This document shows, piece after piece, positions 56,547 to 64,000 of a stretch of 64,000 bases of DNA (position 1 is the first letter of the stretch; each line of letters begins with the position of its first letter). The position numbers and the translations under genes were made by a program. This stretch comes from Pseudomonas moorei. Its GTDB lineage: Bacteria; Pseudomonadota; Gammaproteobacteria; Pseudomonadales; Pseudomonadaceae. Below the pieces are notes generated by a model. It saw only the letters and a list, made by a program, of their open reading frames with translations, made no database searches and had not been told where the DNA came from. The stretch is from positions 1 through 64,000 of the forward strand of contig NZ_VZPP01000016.1 in assembly GCF_008801475.1 (NCBI RefSeq), read 5' to 3'.

Positions 56547-57659
56547 TCAAATCAGATGCAGATGGTTGTCCCAGAGCCCCGCTGGCAGCTCCAGCGGTTT
56601 TGCAACCAGATTTGTCTGGCGGCAATCGTAGTACCGGCATCGACCCTGGCCCGAGGTCACGACAAAACCATCGGCCACCGCGCCGACCCCTGCGCAATCC
56701 GGAAGAGGTGCGTCCAGGCGCACTTCGCCGCTGTCCAGGTCCCAGATGAAAAAGCGGTTGCCCCTTGGCGCGGTCAAGGCCACCAGCCGCAAATCACTGT
56801 GCACCGCGACGCTGGCGGTGTAATGCCCCATGGCCTGCAGTTGATGCTCGGGCACCGGGAACGCCACGAACGGTTGGCCAGGACGCTTGATCGCCAGCAG
56901 CTCCGAGGACTCGTGGGCAGGCCCCATGAACTGCTGGCCGGCAACGATGGTGCCGTCGCTGGCAATGCCCAGGTGCCGCACGCTGTTCATTTGCTGGGCC
57001 AGGGTTTCCTTGCTCAGCAGGGTGCCGTCCCGTTGCATCAGGACCAGGCTCGGCTCCATGGCGTCGAGGTTCATGTCGACGCGGCTTTCGGCCTCGGTAC
57101 GAATCCCCCCGTTGGCCACCACCAGGGTTTCCCCGTCGGGCATCCACGACACCTGATGCGGGCCCAGGCCATGGGTGGATATCTCGCCGGCATGCACCAG
57201 CCGTTCGCCTTCGAACTTATACACACCGAGCAAGCCGCGACCGGGATCGGTCGTGTCGTTCTCGGTGGCGTAGAGCCAGTCGCCACTCTTGTGAATCACG
57301 GCGTGACCGTAGAAGTGCCGGTTCGGTTGCGATGTCACGGTTTGCAGCAGCGTGCCGTCGCGCAAGTCGATCAAATAGCTCTCGGTGCCCGGACGCCGGG
57401 CGACGAACAGTCCCATCGGCAGTGTCGGGTGATTGATGATGTCGTGGCAGCGCTGGCCAACCTGGGTGGCAAACACCCGGGTGCCGTCCAGCCGATAACC
57501 GACGGCGTAGTGCTGGCCATCGGTGTCGTCCCGTGCCGAGAGCAGCAGCGGGCTTTTGTCCCTTTGCTTGAATAGCGTCCAGCCGCCCAGTGTCACTGCT
57601 CCGAGCAGCAAACTACCTAAAGTCAAAGCCTGACGTCGCAGCATGGCAGTCGCCCTCAT
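56547..57659 (-). CDS. DUF1513 family protein, probable Tat-exported
   Basis: 370 aa. The N-terminus has a twin-arginine-like signal (MLRRQALTLGSLLLGAVTLGG). The rest is a beta-propeller-like DUF1513 domain (YGHAVIHKSGDWLYATENDTTDPGRGLLGVYKF, STHGLGPHQVSWMPDGETLVVANGG, DCAGVGAVADGFVVTSGQG). It closes the operon with imelysin and di-haem genes; its start overlaps the imelysin stop (TGATG). Its role in iron uptake is inferred from context only. Confidence 0.88.
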   Translation of the reverse strand: MRATAMLRRQALTLGSLLLGAVTLGGWTLFKQRDKSPLLLSARDDTDGQHYAVGYRLDGTRVFATQVGQRCHDIINHPTLPMGLFVARRPGTESYLIDLRDGTLLQTVTSQPNRHFYGHAVIHKSGDWLYATENDTTDPGRGLLGVYKFEGERLVHAGEISTHGLGPHQVSWMPDGETLVVANGGIRTEAESRVDMNLDAMEPSLVLMQRDGTLLSKETLAQQMNSVRHLGIASDGTIVAGQQFMGPAHESSELLAIKRPGQPFVAFPVPEHQLQAMGHYTASVAVHSDLRLVALTAPRGNRFFIWDLDSGEVRLDAPLPDCAGVGAVADGFVVTSGQGRCRYYDCRQTNLVAKPLELPAGLWDNHLHLI

Positions 57660-58723
57660 CAGTCACCGTCGTTGGCGTTGAAGCCCAGTTGGATGCCCAG
57701 CGCCTTGGCCAGTTCGCCCTCGTGCAGACGGTGGACGGTGTTGAGGCTGTCATAGAGATCGTTGAGTTGCTGGCGACCGGCGTCGTCAGCGAGCATTTCG
57801 GTCAGCGAACGCTGGGTACTGGCGAACAGTTTCAAAGACGCGGCGTAGGCGGCGTCGATCTTGTCGGCCAAAGGCTTTTGCTCGCTCGGCAGCAGGCTAC
57901 GCAGACCCTTGTTATCGACACCTTCCCAGACGGTCTTGGCGGCAGCGAGGCTGGCTTCGAGACCGGTCAGGGAAGACTGGCTGCGCCAGGCATCAGCGAG
58001 GAACGGTTGCGGAACGCCTTTGCTCTGGCGGCCCATCGGTGTGCCGAGCTTTTTCTTCAAGGTGTCGATGGCGGTGACTTGCACACGCAGCAGATCGGCG
58101 ATGGCTTCGTGGGAATCGGCATAGCGCTGGTTCGGGAATTTGCTCATCTGCGCGAGCATGCCGTCGGTGTTGTTCCAGCTCTTGAGAATCTCTTCGGCCA
58201 GTTGCTTTTGACGCTCGCCAATCGCGATCAGCAGTGGGCAGTATTTGGCCTTCTGTTCGGCGTTGGCCATGTCCGGCTTGCTGTCGAACAGAATGTATTC
58301 GTAGGCCGACAAACCTTGCACCACGACGCTGGATTTGGCCAGGGCGGCGGCGTCGATCTGCGGTTGCGCAGTGACCAGTTGCTCGACCTGACGGCCGACC
58401 AGGTTTTTCTTGTCCGGCCAGAATTGCACCTGCCACGAACGGTTGCCCTCGGCCAGCGGGCCGATCAGCAGCGGTTGCAGCTCGGCCCAGGCTTTTTGTG
58501 CGTGCAGGAAATCGGCGCGGGCGGTGTCCAGGGACTCCTTGCCTTCACAGTAGGCGAGGGCGCTGACGGCCAGTTGCCGGTCGGCTTCGACCCAGCGGGT
58601 GTAGGTCGGCAGGATCACCGATTTGGCGATGGCCGCCGAAGTGACGGCCTGCGGGTCCTGTGGCGAACAAGCGCCCAAGGCTAGCGCGGCAAGGCTGGTG
58701 AACAACAATTTGGGACGGAACAT
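57659..58723 (-). CDS. Imelysin-family lipoprotein
   Basis: 354 aa. Lipobox LALGACSPQ at about 16-22 marks an outer-membrane or periplasmic lipoprotein. The imelysin (M75) fold shows LPTYTRWVEADRQL, WPDKKNLVGRQ and VQGLSAYEYILFDSK. Not a proven peptidase: the family includes iron-regulated EfeO/IrpA-like proteins. It lies between the di-haem protein and the DUF1513 protein, the PA4371-PA4373 order. Confidence 0.9.
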   Translation of the reverse strand: MFRPKLLFTSLAALALGACSPQDPQAVTSAAIAKSVILPTYTRWVEADRQLAVSALAYCEGKESLDTARADFLHAQKAWAELQPLLIGPLAEGNRSWQVQFWPDKKNLVGRQVEQLVTAQPQIDAAALAKSSVVVQGLSAYEYILFDSKPDMANAEQKAKYCPLLIAIGERQKQLAEEILKSWNNTDGMLAQMSKFPNQRYADSHEAIADLLRVQVTAIDTLKKKLGTPMGRQSKGVPQPFLADAWRSQSSLTGLEASLAAAKTVWEGVDNKGLRSLLPSEQKPLADKIDAAYAASLKLFASTQRSLTEMLADDAGRQQLNDLYDSLNTVHRLHEGELAKALGIQLGFNANDGD

Positions 58724-58750
58724 GTCGGGCTCCCGCTGGAAGAATACGTA

Positions 58751-60178
58751 TTAAAGAGAATTCAGAAACGCCAGCAACGCAGCGCGCTGCTCGGCATTGA
58801 AAGTCAAAACCTGTTGCTGCGCCGCCTTGGCTTCGCCGCCATGCCAGAGCACGGCTTCAAGCAGATTGCGGGCGCGGCCGTCGTGCAGGAACTGGGTGTG
58901 GCCACTGACCGCTTGCGTCAGGCCGATGCCCCACAACGGCGGCGTGCGCCAGTCGCGGCCACCGGCCTGGAATTCACTGCGGTGGTCGGCCAGACCCTCG
59001 CCCATGTCATGCAGCAGCAGGTCGCTGTAAGGGCGAATCACTTGATTGGCCAGCTCAGGTTCGGCGGCATTGGCAGCGGTGGTGTATTTCGGTGTGTGGC
59101 AAGACTGGCAGCCGGCCTGGAAAAACAGGTTCTTGCCGGCCAGCACTTCAGGTGCGCTGACATCGCGGCGGGCCGGTACGGCAAGGTTTCGGGTGTAGAA
59201 CAGCACCAGGCGCAGGATGTTGTCGCTGACTTCCGGTTCGCCATCGGGGCCGTTGCCACTGGGCGCCTGCTTGCAGGCCGTTTGCGCATCGGTGCAGTCA
59301 TCAAAGGGGCGCAGGCTGGTCGTGAGGCCCATGTCCCCCGAAAAAGCATGAACGTTCTGCTGATTGAGATTCGGTTGCCCGGCCTTCCAGCCAAACCGCC
59401 CGAGGACGGTTTGGCGTTGCGCGTCATCCCATACCCGGTTCGGGCGTCCGGCGATGCCGTTGTTGTCCCTGGCCTGAGCAGCGGCGTTGGCCAGGATGGC
59501 CTCTTCGGGAATCGCCTCCAGCAAGCCCAGGCCGATCATCGGCGGCGCGACGCGGGCCGAGAAACGGGTGTCAGGGTGCATCGGGCCGTAGCCCAATTGA
59601 GTGATGTTCAGGCTCGGCTTGCGCAGCTCGATTTCGGTGCCGTCGTTGAAGCGAATCGGTACGGGCGTGTAATCGACACGTACCTTGCCTTCCGGCGCGA
59701 CACCGGGGATCGCCATGTCCTGGAACTGCCCGCCGTACACCGGCTCCGGCACGACACCCTGTTGCTCGATGATTTTGGCGTAGGCCGGGGCATCGGGGAT
59801 CGACAGGCGTACCAGCATCGACACGGCATTCGGCGCATCGGGTCCCGGCGGATGGCCGCGGCCATCCTTGATATGGCAGCCCTGGCAGGCGTTGGTGTTG
59901 AACAGCGGGCCGAGGCCGTCGCGGGCGGTGGTGGTCGACGGGGCGATCACCCAGGGGCTGCGGAAGAAACTGTTACCGACACTGAAGTCCACGCGCCGCG
60001 AGGGTGGCAGGTTCGCGGAGGGCAAAGAAAAGGCGTTCTGATCGGTCTTGCGTACGGTAGCGCTGCCCCCCGAACGGGCTTCACCGGGTTCGGCCTTGGT
60101 AAAGCGCGGGGCGTCATCGCAGGCACTCAGGCCCAGGGCCAGGAACAGTGCGGACAAGCGAAGAGGCAGCGGGGGCAT
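58751..60178 (-). CDS. Di-haem c-type cytochrome lipoprotein (DUF1111, thiol oxidoreductase-like)
   Basis: 475 aa from ATG 60178. Lipobox LGLSACDD. Two CxxCH haem motifs: NACQGCHIKDGRGHPPGPD (about 110) and AGCQSCHTPKYTT (about 350). This is the DUF1111 group, described as putative thiol oxidoreductase. With imelysins it forms a conserved iron-linked periplasmic set, where it might provide redox change at ferric iron; this is inference. A Fur-like sequence lies upstream, after a terminator. Confidence 0.9.
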   Translation of the reverse strand: MPPLPLRLSALFLALGLSACDDAPRFTKAEPGEARSGGSATVRKTDQNAFSLPSANLPPSRRVDFSVGNSFFRSPWVIAPSTTTARDGLGPLFNTNACQGCHIKDGRGHPPGPDAPNAVSMLVRLSIPDAPAYAKIIEQQGVVPEPVYGGQFQDMAIPGVAPEGKVRVDYTPVPIRFNDGTEIELRKPSLNITQLGYGPMHPDTRFSARVAPPMIGLGLLEAIPEEAILANAAAQARDNNGIAGRPNRVWDDAQRQTVLGRFGWKAGQPNLNQQNVHAFSGDMGLTTSLRPFDDCTDAQTACKQAPSGNGPDGEPEVSDNILRLVLFYTRNLAVPARRDVSAPEVLAGKNLFFQAGCQSCHTPKYTTAANAAEPELANQVIRPYSDLLLHDMGEGLADHRSEFQAGGRDWRTPPLWGIGLTQAVSGHTQFLHDGRARNLLEAVLWHGGEAKAAQQQVLTFNAEQRAALLAFLNSL

Positions 60179-60235
60179 CAGACATCCTGCAAGACGAGCA
60201 AAACAAGGGCGCAAAGTCTAACAGGGGATGGGAAT

Positions 60236-60254
60236 TTGAATAAGAGGAATTATC
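60236..60254. promoter_or_regulatory. Weak Fur-like sequence upstream of the di-haem gene
   Basis: TTGAATAAGAGGAATTATC agrees at about 11 of 19 consensus positions. It lies 58 bases before the di-haem start and after the terminator that ends the first imelysin gene, so a separate promoter is plausible. Low confidence. Confidence 0.3.
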
Positions 60255-60342
60255 GTTTACTTGATATGGGGCAGGATTCGGGTGAGACCGCGTCACGGCC
60301 ATCACGGGTAAGTCGGGTCATCAACATCACTGAAAATTCAGG

Positions 60343-60373
60343 CAAAAAGGCGACCCGAAGGTCGCCTTTTTTG
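60343..60373. terminator. Terminator between first imelysin gene and di-haem gene
   Basis: Stem AAAAGGCGACC / GGTCGCCTTTT with CGAA loop and T-runs. It follows the imelysin stop within 15 bases, so the downstream three genes need read-through or their own promoter. Confidence 0.9.
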
Positions 60374-60386
60374 CAGCCAGCGTTGA

Positions 60387-61721
60387 TCAGAACTCGTGAT
60401 CAGCGTTGTCCGGGTTCAGATCCTTGATGCCCAGTTTGCCAGCGGCGGTTTCGATCGAACCGGTCTGCTTGACCAGGGCGGCAATGGCGTCACGTACGAT
60501 CTGGTTGCCGGCGGTGTTACCGGCCGCGATCAACTGGTCGTAGTGCTCACCCTTGTTGGCGTGATCAACCATGATCTGGATCTTGGCTTCGGTGGCGGCC
60601 AGGTCGGCTTTCAGTGCGGCGTCGGCGGCGGGGTCGGCCTTGGCCACCAGGGACGACAGGCTGGCGCCGGTCATTTTGGTGCCGTCGGTGCGGGTGTACT
60701 CGCCCAGGTAAACGTTACGGATACCTTTGGCATCGTAGAAGTGCGAGTTATGGGTGTTGTCGCTGAAGCAGTCCTGCTCGTCTTCAGGGGAGTTGGCTTC
60801 CAGGGAAACCTTCATGCGCTCGCCCGCCAGTTCGCCCAGGGACAGGCTGCCCATGCCGAACAGCATTTTACGCAGGCCGGTTTCAGCCGGTTCCGCTTCC
60901 AGGGTGGCGCGGTAGTTGTCGGCCACGTTCGGCTTCCAGTTCCCGACCATTTCTTCAAGGTCGCTGACCAGCAGTTGGGTCACGGCTTTGAGGTAGGCGC
61001 GACGACGATCGTTGTGGCCGCCAGTGGCACCGGCGCCCTCCAGGTAGTCCGAGGCAGGACGGTTGCCGGCGCCAGGGCCGGTGCCGTTCAAGTCCTGGCC
61101 CCAGAGCAGGAATTCGATGGCGTGGTAGCCGGTGGCGACGTTCGCTTCGGAACCGCCCAACTCGTTCAGGCTGGCGAGTTTTTCCGGGGTGATGTCTTTC
61201 ACGTCGACCTTGTCTTCACCGATCTGAATTTCAGGGTTGGCGATGATGTTGGCGGTGGCGCCGGGGTTACCCAGGGCATGCTCGTAGGATTTGTCGACGT
61301 AGTCGATCAGGCCTTCGTCCAGTGGCCAGGCGTTCACCTGACCTTCCCAGTCGTCGATGATGGTATTGCCGAAGCGGAACACTTCGCTCTGCAGGTAAGG
61401 AACGCGGGCTGCAACCCAGGCGGCCCTGGCCGCTTTCAGGGTGTCGGCATTCGGCTTGGCGAGGAAGGCGTCGACGGCGGTCTGCAGGGTTTTCGCGGTG
61501 GATTCGGCATCGCTGTAAACAGCAAAAACCATGTCAGCGTAATGCGCGACAACGGCTTTGGCCGCGGCTTCGTCGACGTTGCCCACAGCGGCCGGCGCGG
61601 CGGCAGTGCTGGAAACCGGCGCGGGGGCAGCAGTTTTTTCCTTGTCTTTGCCTTCACCGCAACCGGCGAGGGAAATTGCGATGGCCAACAGACTGGCGGT
61701 AGCCAGAGGCATACGAATCAT
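60387..61721 (-). CDS. Imelysin-family lipoprotein (IcmP-like)
   Basis: 444 aa. Lipobox ISLAGCGEG at C21 after ATG 61721 (AGG at about nine bases; a start at 61730 sits on the binding site). GYHAIEFLLWGQDLNG holds the GxHxxE motif. A long Ala/Pro linker follows the lipid Cys. P. aeruginosa IcmP (446 aa) is the likely counterpart, reported as insulin-cleaving, and related proteins act in iron uptake. A palindromic Fur-type box is just upstream, so it is probably induced in low iron. Confidence 0.92.
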   Translation of the reverse strand: MIRMPLATASLLAIAISLAGCGEGKDKEKTAAPAPVSSTAAAPAAVGNVDEAAAKAVVAHYADMVFAVYSDAESTAKTLQTAVDAFLAKPNADTLKAARAAWVAARVPYLQSEVFRFGNTIIDDWEGQVNAWPLDEGLIDYVDKSYEHALGNPGATANIIANPEIQIGEDKVDVKDITPEKLASLNELGGSEANVATGYHAIEFLLWGQDLNGTGPGAGNRPASDYLEGAGATGGHNDRRRAYLKAVTQLLVSDLEEMVGNWKPNVADNYRATLEAEPAETGLRKMLFGMGSLSLGELAGERMKVSLEANSPEDEQDCFSDNTHNSHFYDAKGIRNVYLGEYTRTDGTKMTGASLSSLVAKADPAADAALKADLAATEAKIQIMVDHANKGEHYDQLIAAGNTAGNQIVRDAIAALVKQTGSIETAAGKLGIKDLNPDNADHEF

Positions 61722-61780
61722 GGCGAACATCCTGCTTCGAAAGGGGGGTGGTAGGGCGCGCCCGGCGCGCAAAACTGCGA

Positions 61781-61805
61781 CATAATGCAAATCTTTCGCA
61801 TTATG
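61781..61805. promoter_or_regulatory. Candidate Fur box upstream of the first imelysin gene
   Basis: CATAATGC-N9-GCATTATG is a palindrome 60-84 bases before the gene start. The left 19 bases agree with the Fur consensus at 13 positions. Confidence 0.6.
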
Positions 61806-61860
61806 TGTAAAGGTCGTTCTTGAAAATATTTCTTATTCGCACCGGAGCACACTCCACCCT

Positions 61861-61955
61861 GCAGGAGTCAGCTTGCTCACGATCAGCGTCCAGGCATTGC
61901 ATTCTTTCAGACAGCCCACGTCATCGTTGACGTCCATCGCGAGCTCGCGCCTAAC
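61861..61955. repeat. Degenerate REP pair after bifA
   Basis: Arms GCAGGAGTCAGCTTGCTCACGAT and CATCGTTGACGTCCATCGCGAGCTCGCG. The left arm has several substitutions; the right keeps the conserved inner block seen elsewhere. An old, decayed copy. Confidence 0.55.
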
Positions 61956-61984
61956 GTGGTGAGTGAGGCGCGTTTGATACCCGA

Positions 61985-64000
61985 TCACAAGATAGCGGCG
62001 TTGCTGCGCTGGGCCTGTTTCAAGTAAGCGCCCAGTTCCCGCGCCGGCAGCGGTTTGCTGTAGTGATAACCCTGACCTTCGTGGCAGCCTTCGGAAATGA
62101 TGTAAGCCTCCTGTTCGGCGGTTTCCACGCCTTCGGCAATCACCTGCATGCCCAGGCTCTTGCCTAACTGGATGATGGCGCGAACGATGGTTGCATCGTC
62201 GTCGTCATCGAGCAGGTCCTGAACGAAGCTCTTGTCGATCTTGATCTTGTCCAGGGGCAGGCTTTTCAGATAGCTCAGCGATGAATAACCGGTTCCGAAG
62301 TCATCGATCGCAATCAGCGCGCCGGAGCGGCGCAGGCTGAGCAAGTGCTGGGCGGCGGTGCTGATGTCTTCCATCAGGCCGGTTTCGGTGACTTCCAGCT
62401 CCAGGCTGCGCGGTGGCAGGCGGTACATTTGCAGCAGGTTGTTGACCACCCGCGGCAGCTCGGCGTGGTGCAGTTGCACGGTGGACAGGTTCACCGCCAT
62501 ACGCAGCTCGCTGAACCCCTGGTCATGCCAGTCGCGCAGTTGTTTGCAGGCCTGATCCAGCACCCACTCGCCGATGGCGATGATGGTGCCGTTCTGTTCG
62601 GCCAGCGGAATGAACAAGTCGGGTGGAACCAGCCCGTGCTCGGGATGCTGCCAGCGAATCAACGCTTCCACGCCCACTACCCGGTGATCGCGATAACTGA
62701 TTTGCGGTTGATAGACGAGGTAGAACTGCCCGCGGATGAGGGCGTCGCGCAAGTCTTTCTCCAGTTCGCGACGGCGCCGCATCTCGGTGTCGACGCTGGC
62801 GATATAGAACTGATAGCGATTGCGCGAGCGAGTCTTGGCCAGGGTCATGGTCTGCTCGGCCTTTTGCAGCAGTTTCTCGGTGCTGTCGCCATCTTCGGGG
62901 AAGAGGGTGATGCCGATGGTGGCGCGCAGGCGGATTTCCTGATGATCAAGGGCAAACGCCGCTTCCAGGTCGTCGAGGATGCTTTGCGCCAGTTCTGCGG
63001 CTTCGTAGGGTTGTTCGATATCGGCCTGGACCAGGGCGAACTGGTCGCCGCCCAGACGGGCCAGGGCGCCGAGGCGACCGCTGTGTCCCCGCAGACGATC
63101 GGCAAGGGCCAGCAGCAACTGGTCGCCGGTCTGGTAGCTGAACTGTTCGTTGATGCCCTTGAAATCATCCAGACCGACGCACAATACGGCGACCCGCCGC
63201 TGTAATTTGCCGGCGTCGACGAGGATCTTGTCCAGTTGCGTTTGCAATTGCTGGCGGTTGGGCAGGCCGGTGAGGAAATCGTACTGGGCCATGCGCAGCA
63301 GGCTGTTTTCCGCCTCGTGGCGCAAGTGGGTGTTGCGCTCAATGGATTCCAGCAACTGGTTGGCGGTATTGATCCAGATACCCAGTTCGTTTTTCTCGTG
63401 GCCTTTGAGCTGCGGGATCTTGTGTTCGCTGGGGCGGTCCGGATTGATTTCGGTCAGGTGCTCGATAATCCGCGACAAGGGTTTGGTCAGCAGCCAGTGA
63501 TAGACCAGGTACAGCACCAGGCCCATCGCCAGGGCGCGCAACACGCCGGAAATGAAGATGATCACCGAACTGACGATGAAACCTTGCCCGTAGGTGGCGG
63601 TGTCGAGGGTGATGCTCAGGTCGCCGTAATACTCGCTGTAGGGGCCGCGACCCACCAGTTGGGTGGTGTAGGTGCGCTCCTTGCCCAGGATCAGATCGGT
63701 CAGCCATCGGCTCCTGGAGTGCTGCAACTCGCGTGATTTTTGCGCGAGCATGGCTTCGTTGGGATGGCCGATGGAGGCCTGGCGCACGGCATCATCCTGA
63801 AACAGTCCCTCGATAACCTGCATGCCCATCTCCCGGTCCAGGCTGTAGACGGCCTGGGTCGAAGGGTCGCGGAACATGTCGAGGATGCGTTGGGCATCGG
63901 CTGCGACGGCCTGGCGTGTTTTATAAGCATCGAAAACGATCTGCGCGCAGCTCAAGACCACGCCGACGATCAATGCCGACAGGAGCACGACCCGGAGCAA
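61985..64000 (-). CDS. bifA: BifA-like c-di-GMP phosphodiesterase (partial, 5' end beyond the window)
   Basis: 671 residues are visible; the N-terminus continues past 64000, so the first codon here is internal. Order: periplasmic region (about 20-140), a membrane helix (about 143-168), HAMP-like linker, a GGDEF domain with degenerate GGDQF (RLGGDQFALVQ, about 310), and an EAL domain (about 415-665) with intact EALIRW, NLSTVQL, VTETGLMED, DDFGTGYSSLSYLKSLP and EGVET. The active site is complete, the cyclase motif not, so phosphodiesterase activity is expected. BifA represses biofilm and promotes swarming in P. aeruginosa. Synteny with the imelysin set supports the name. Confidence 0.88.
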   Translation of the reverse strand: MLRVVLLSALIVGVVLSCAQIVFDAYKTRQAVAADAQRILDMFRDPSTQAVYSLDREMGMQVIEGLFQDDAVRQASIGHPNEAMLAQKSRELQHSRSRWLTDLILGKERTYTTQLVGRGPYSEYYGDLSITLDTATYGQGFIVSSVIIFISGVLRALAMGLVLYLVYHWLLTKPLSRIIEHLTEINPDRPSEHKIPQLKGHEKNELGIWINTANQLLESIERNTHLRHEAENSLLRMAQYDFLTGLPNRQQLQTQLDKILVDAGKLQRRVAVLCVGLDDFKGINEQFSYQTGDQLLLALADRLRGHSGRLGALARLGGDQFALVQADIEQPYEAAELAQSILDDLEAAFALDHQEIRLRATIGITLFPEDGDSTEKLLQKAEQTMTLAKTRSRNRYQFYIASVDTEMRRRRELEKDLRDALIRGQFYLVYQPQISYRDHRVVGVEALIRWQHPEHGLVPPDLFIPLAEQNGTIIAIGEWVLDQACKQLRDWHDQGFSELRMAVNLSTVQLHHAELPRVVNNLLQMYRLPPRSLELEVTETGLMEDISTAAQHLLSLRRSGALIAIDDFGTGYSSLSYLKSLPLDKIKIDKSFVQDLLDDDDDATIVRAIIQLGKSLGMQVIAEGVETAEQEAYIISEGCHEGQGYHYSKPLPARELGAYLKQAQRSNAAIL

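Noticed and set aside
60396-61754. Open frame of 452 codons antisense to the imelysin gene
   Set aside because: Gly/Val/Phe-rich shadow without homology or ribosome binding site.

Overview
The window is chromosomal DNA of a Pseudomonas, most likely of the P. fluorescens complex. The evidence is GC-rich coding DNA, Pseudomonas-only families (DUF3509, a PA3496-like peptide, BifA, ColRS), paired REP palindromes of the fluorescens type after many genes, and neighbourhoods I recognise from Pseudomonas genomes. No CRISPR array, tRNA, rRNA, prophage or insertion sequence was seen. Nearly everything is core chromosome. The least core-like part is an AT-richer patch at about 32.1-33.4 kb.

Layout. 0-7.3 kb: xerD, dsbC, hom, thrC, a kinase-less periplasmic sensor and a DUF3509 gene. 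7.3-13.4 kb: a periplasmic solute-binding-like protein overlapping a CaiB-type CoA transferase, then yaeQ, recJ and a class III old yellow enzyme. 13.5-18.6 kb: the glycerol regulon glpF-glpK-glpR-glpD. 19-25.8 kb: ybaK, a PhzF-like isomerase, argF with an ABC ATPase, a lone molybdopterin oxidoreductase, and grxD. 26-32 kb: bacterioferritin and its ferredoxin, a 2-Cys peroxiredoxin, rnt-pyrC, motY, argG. 32.2-34.4 kb: an unrecognised membrane protein, a BvgA-type response regulator, a 59-residue PA3496-like gene. 34.4-39 kb: nth and an Rnf operon (A-B-D-G-E) with no rnfC. 39-45 kb: metG, apbC, an SDR, a HugZ-like protein, fxsA. 45-48.1 kb: groES-groEL and a PAP2 phosphatase. 48.2-52 kb: a decayed LTA-synthase-type gene, colR-colS, a methyltransferase and two small genes. 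52-56 kb: an RND pump, mexV-mexW by synteny. 56.5-61.8 kb: an iron-linked imelysin / di-haem / imelysin / DUF1513 set. 62-64 kb: bifA, cut by the window edge.

How the genes work together. Arginine: argF and argG sit in different operons but both carry tandem ArgR-type half-sites with a 21-nt period. Iron: Fur-like boxes precede bfd and the first imelysin gene, linking iron release from bacterioferritin with the imelysin set. Glycerol: uptake (GlpF), kinase (GlpK), dehydrogenase (GlpD) and repressor (GlpR) are together, with palindromes upstream of glpD and glpF. Envelope: ColRS, a PAP2 phosphatase, a dead LTA-synthase-type gene, a methyltransferase with a candidate ColR site, and an RND pump form an envelope-stress neighbourhood. 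Heat shock: groESL has a sigma-32-like promoter.

Most worth following up: the Rnf cluster without its NADH-oxidising subunit but with a repeat-bearing tail on RnfB; the VFT-TM-PAS sensor that ends before any kinase; the AT-rich patch with its unknown two-TM protein; and the decayed LTA-synthase-type gene. I found no convincing new multi-gene system.
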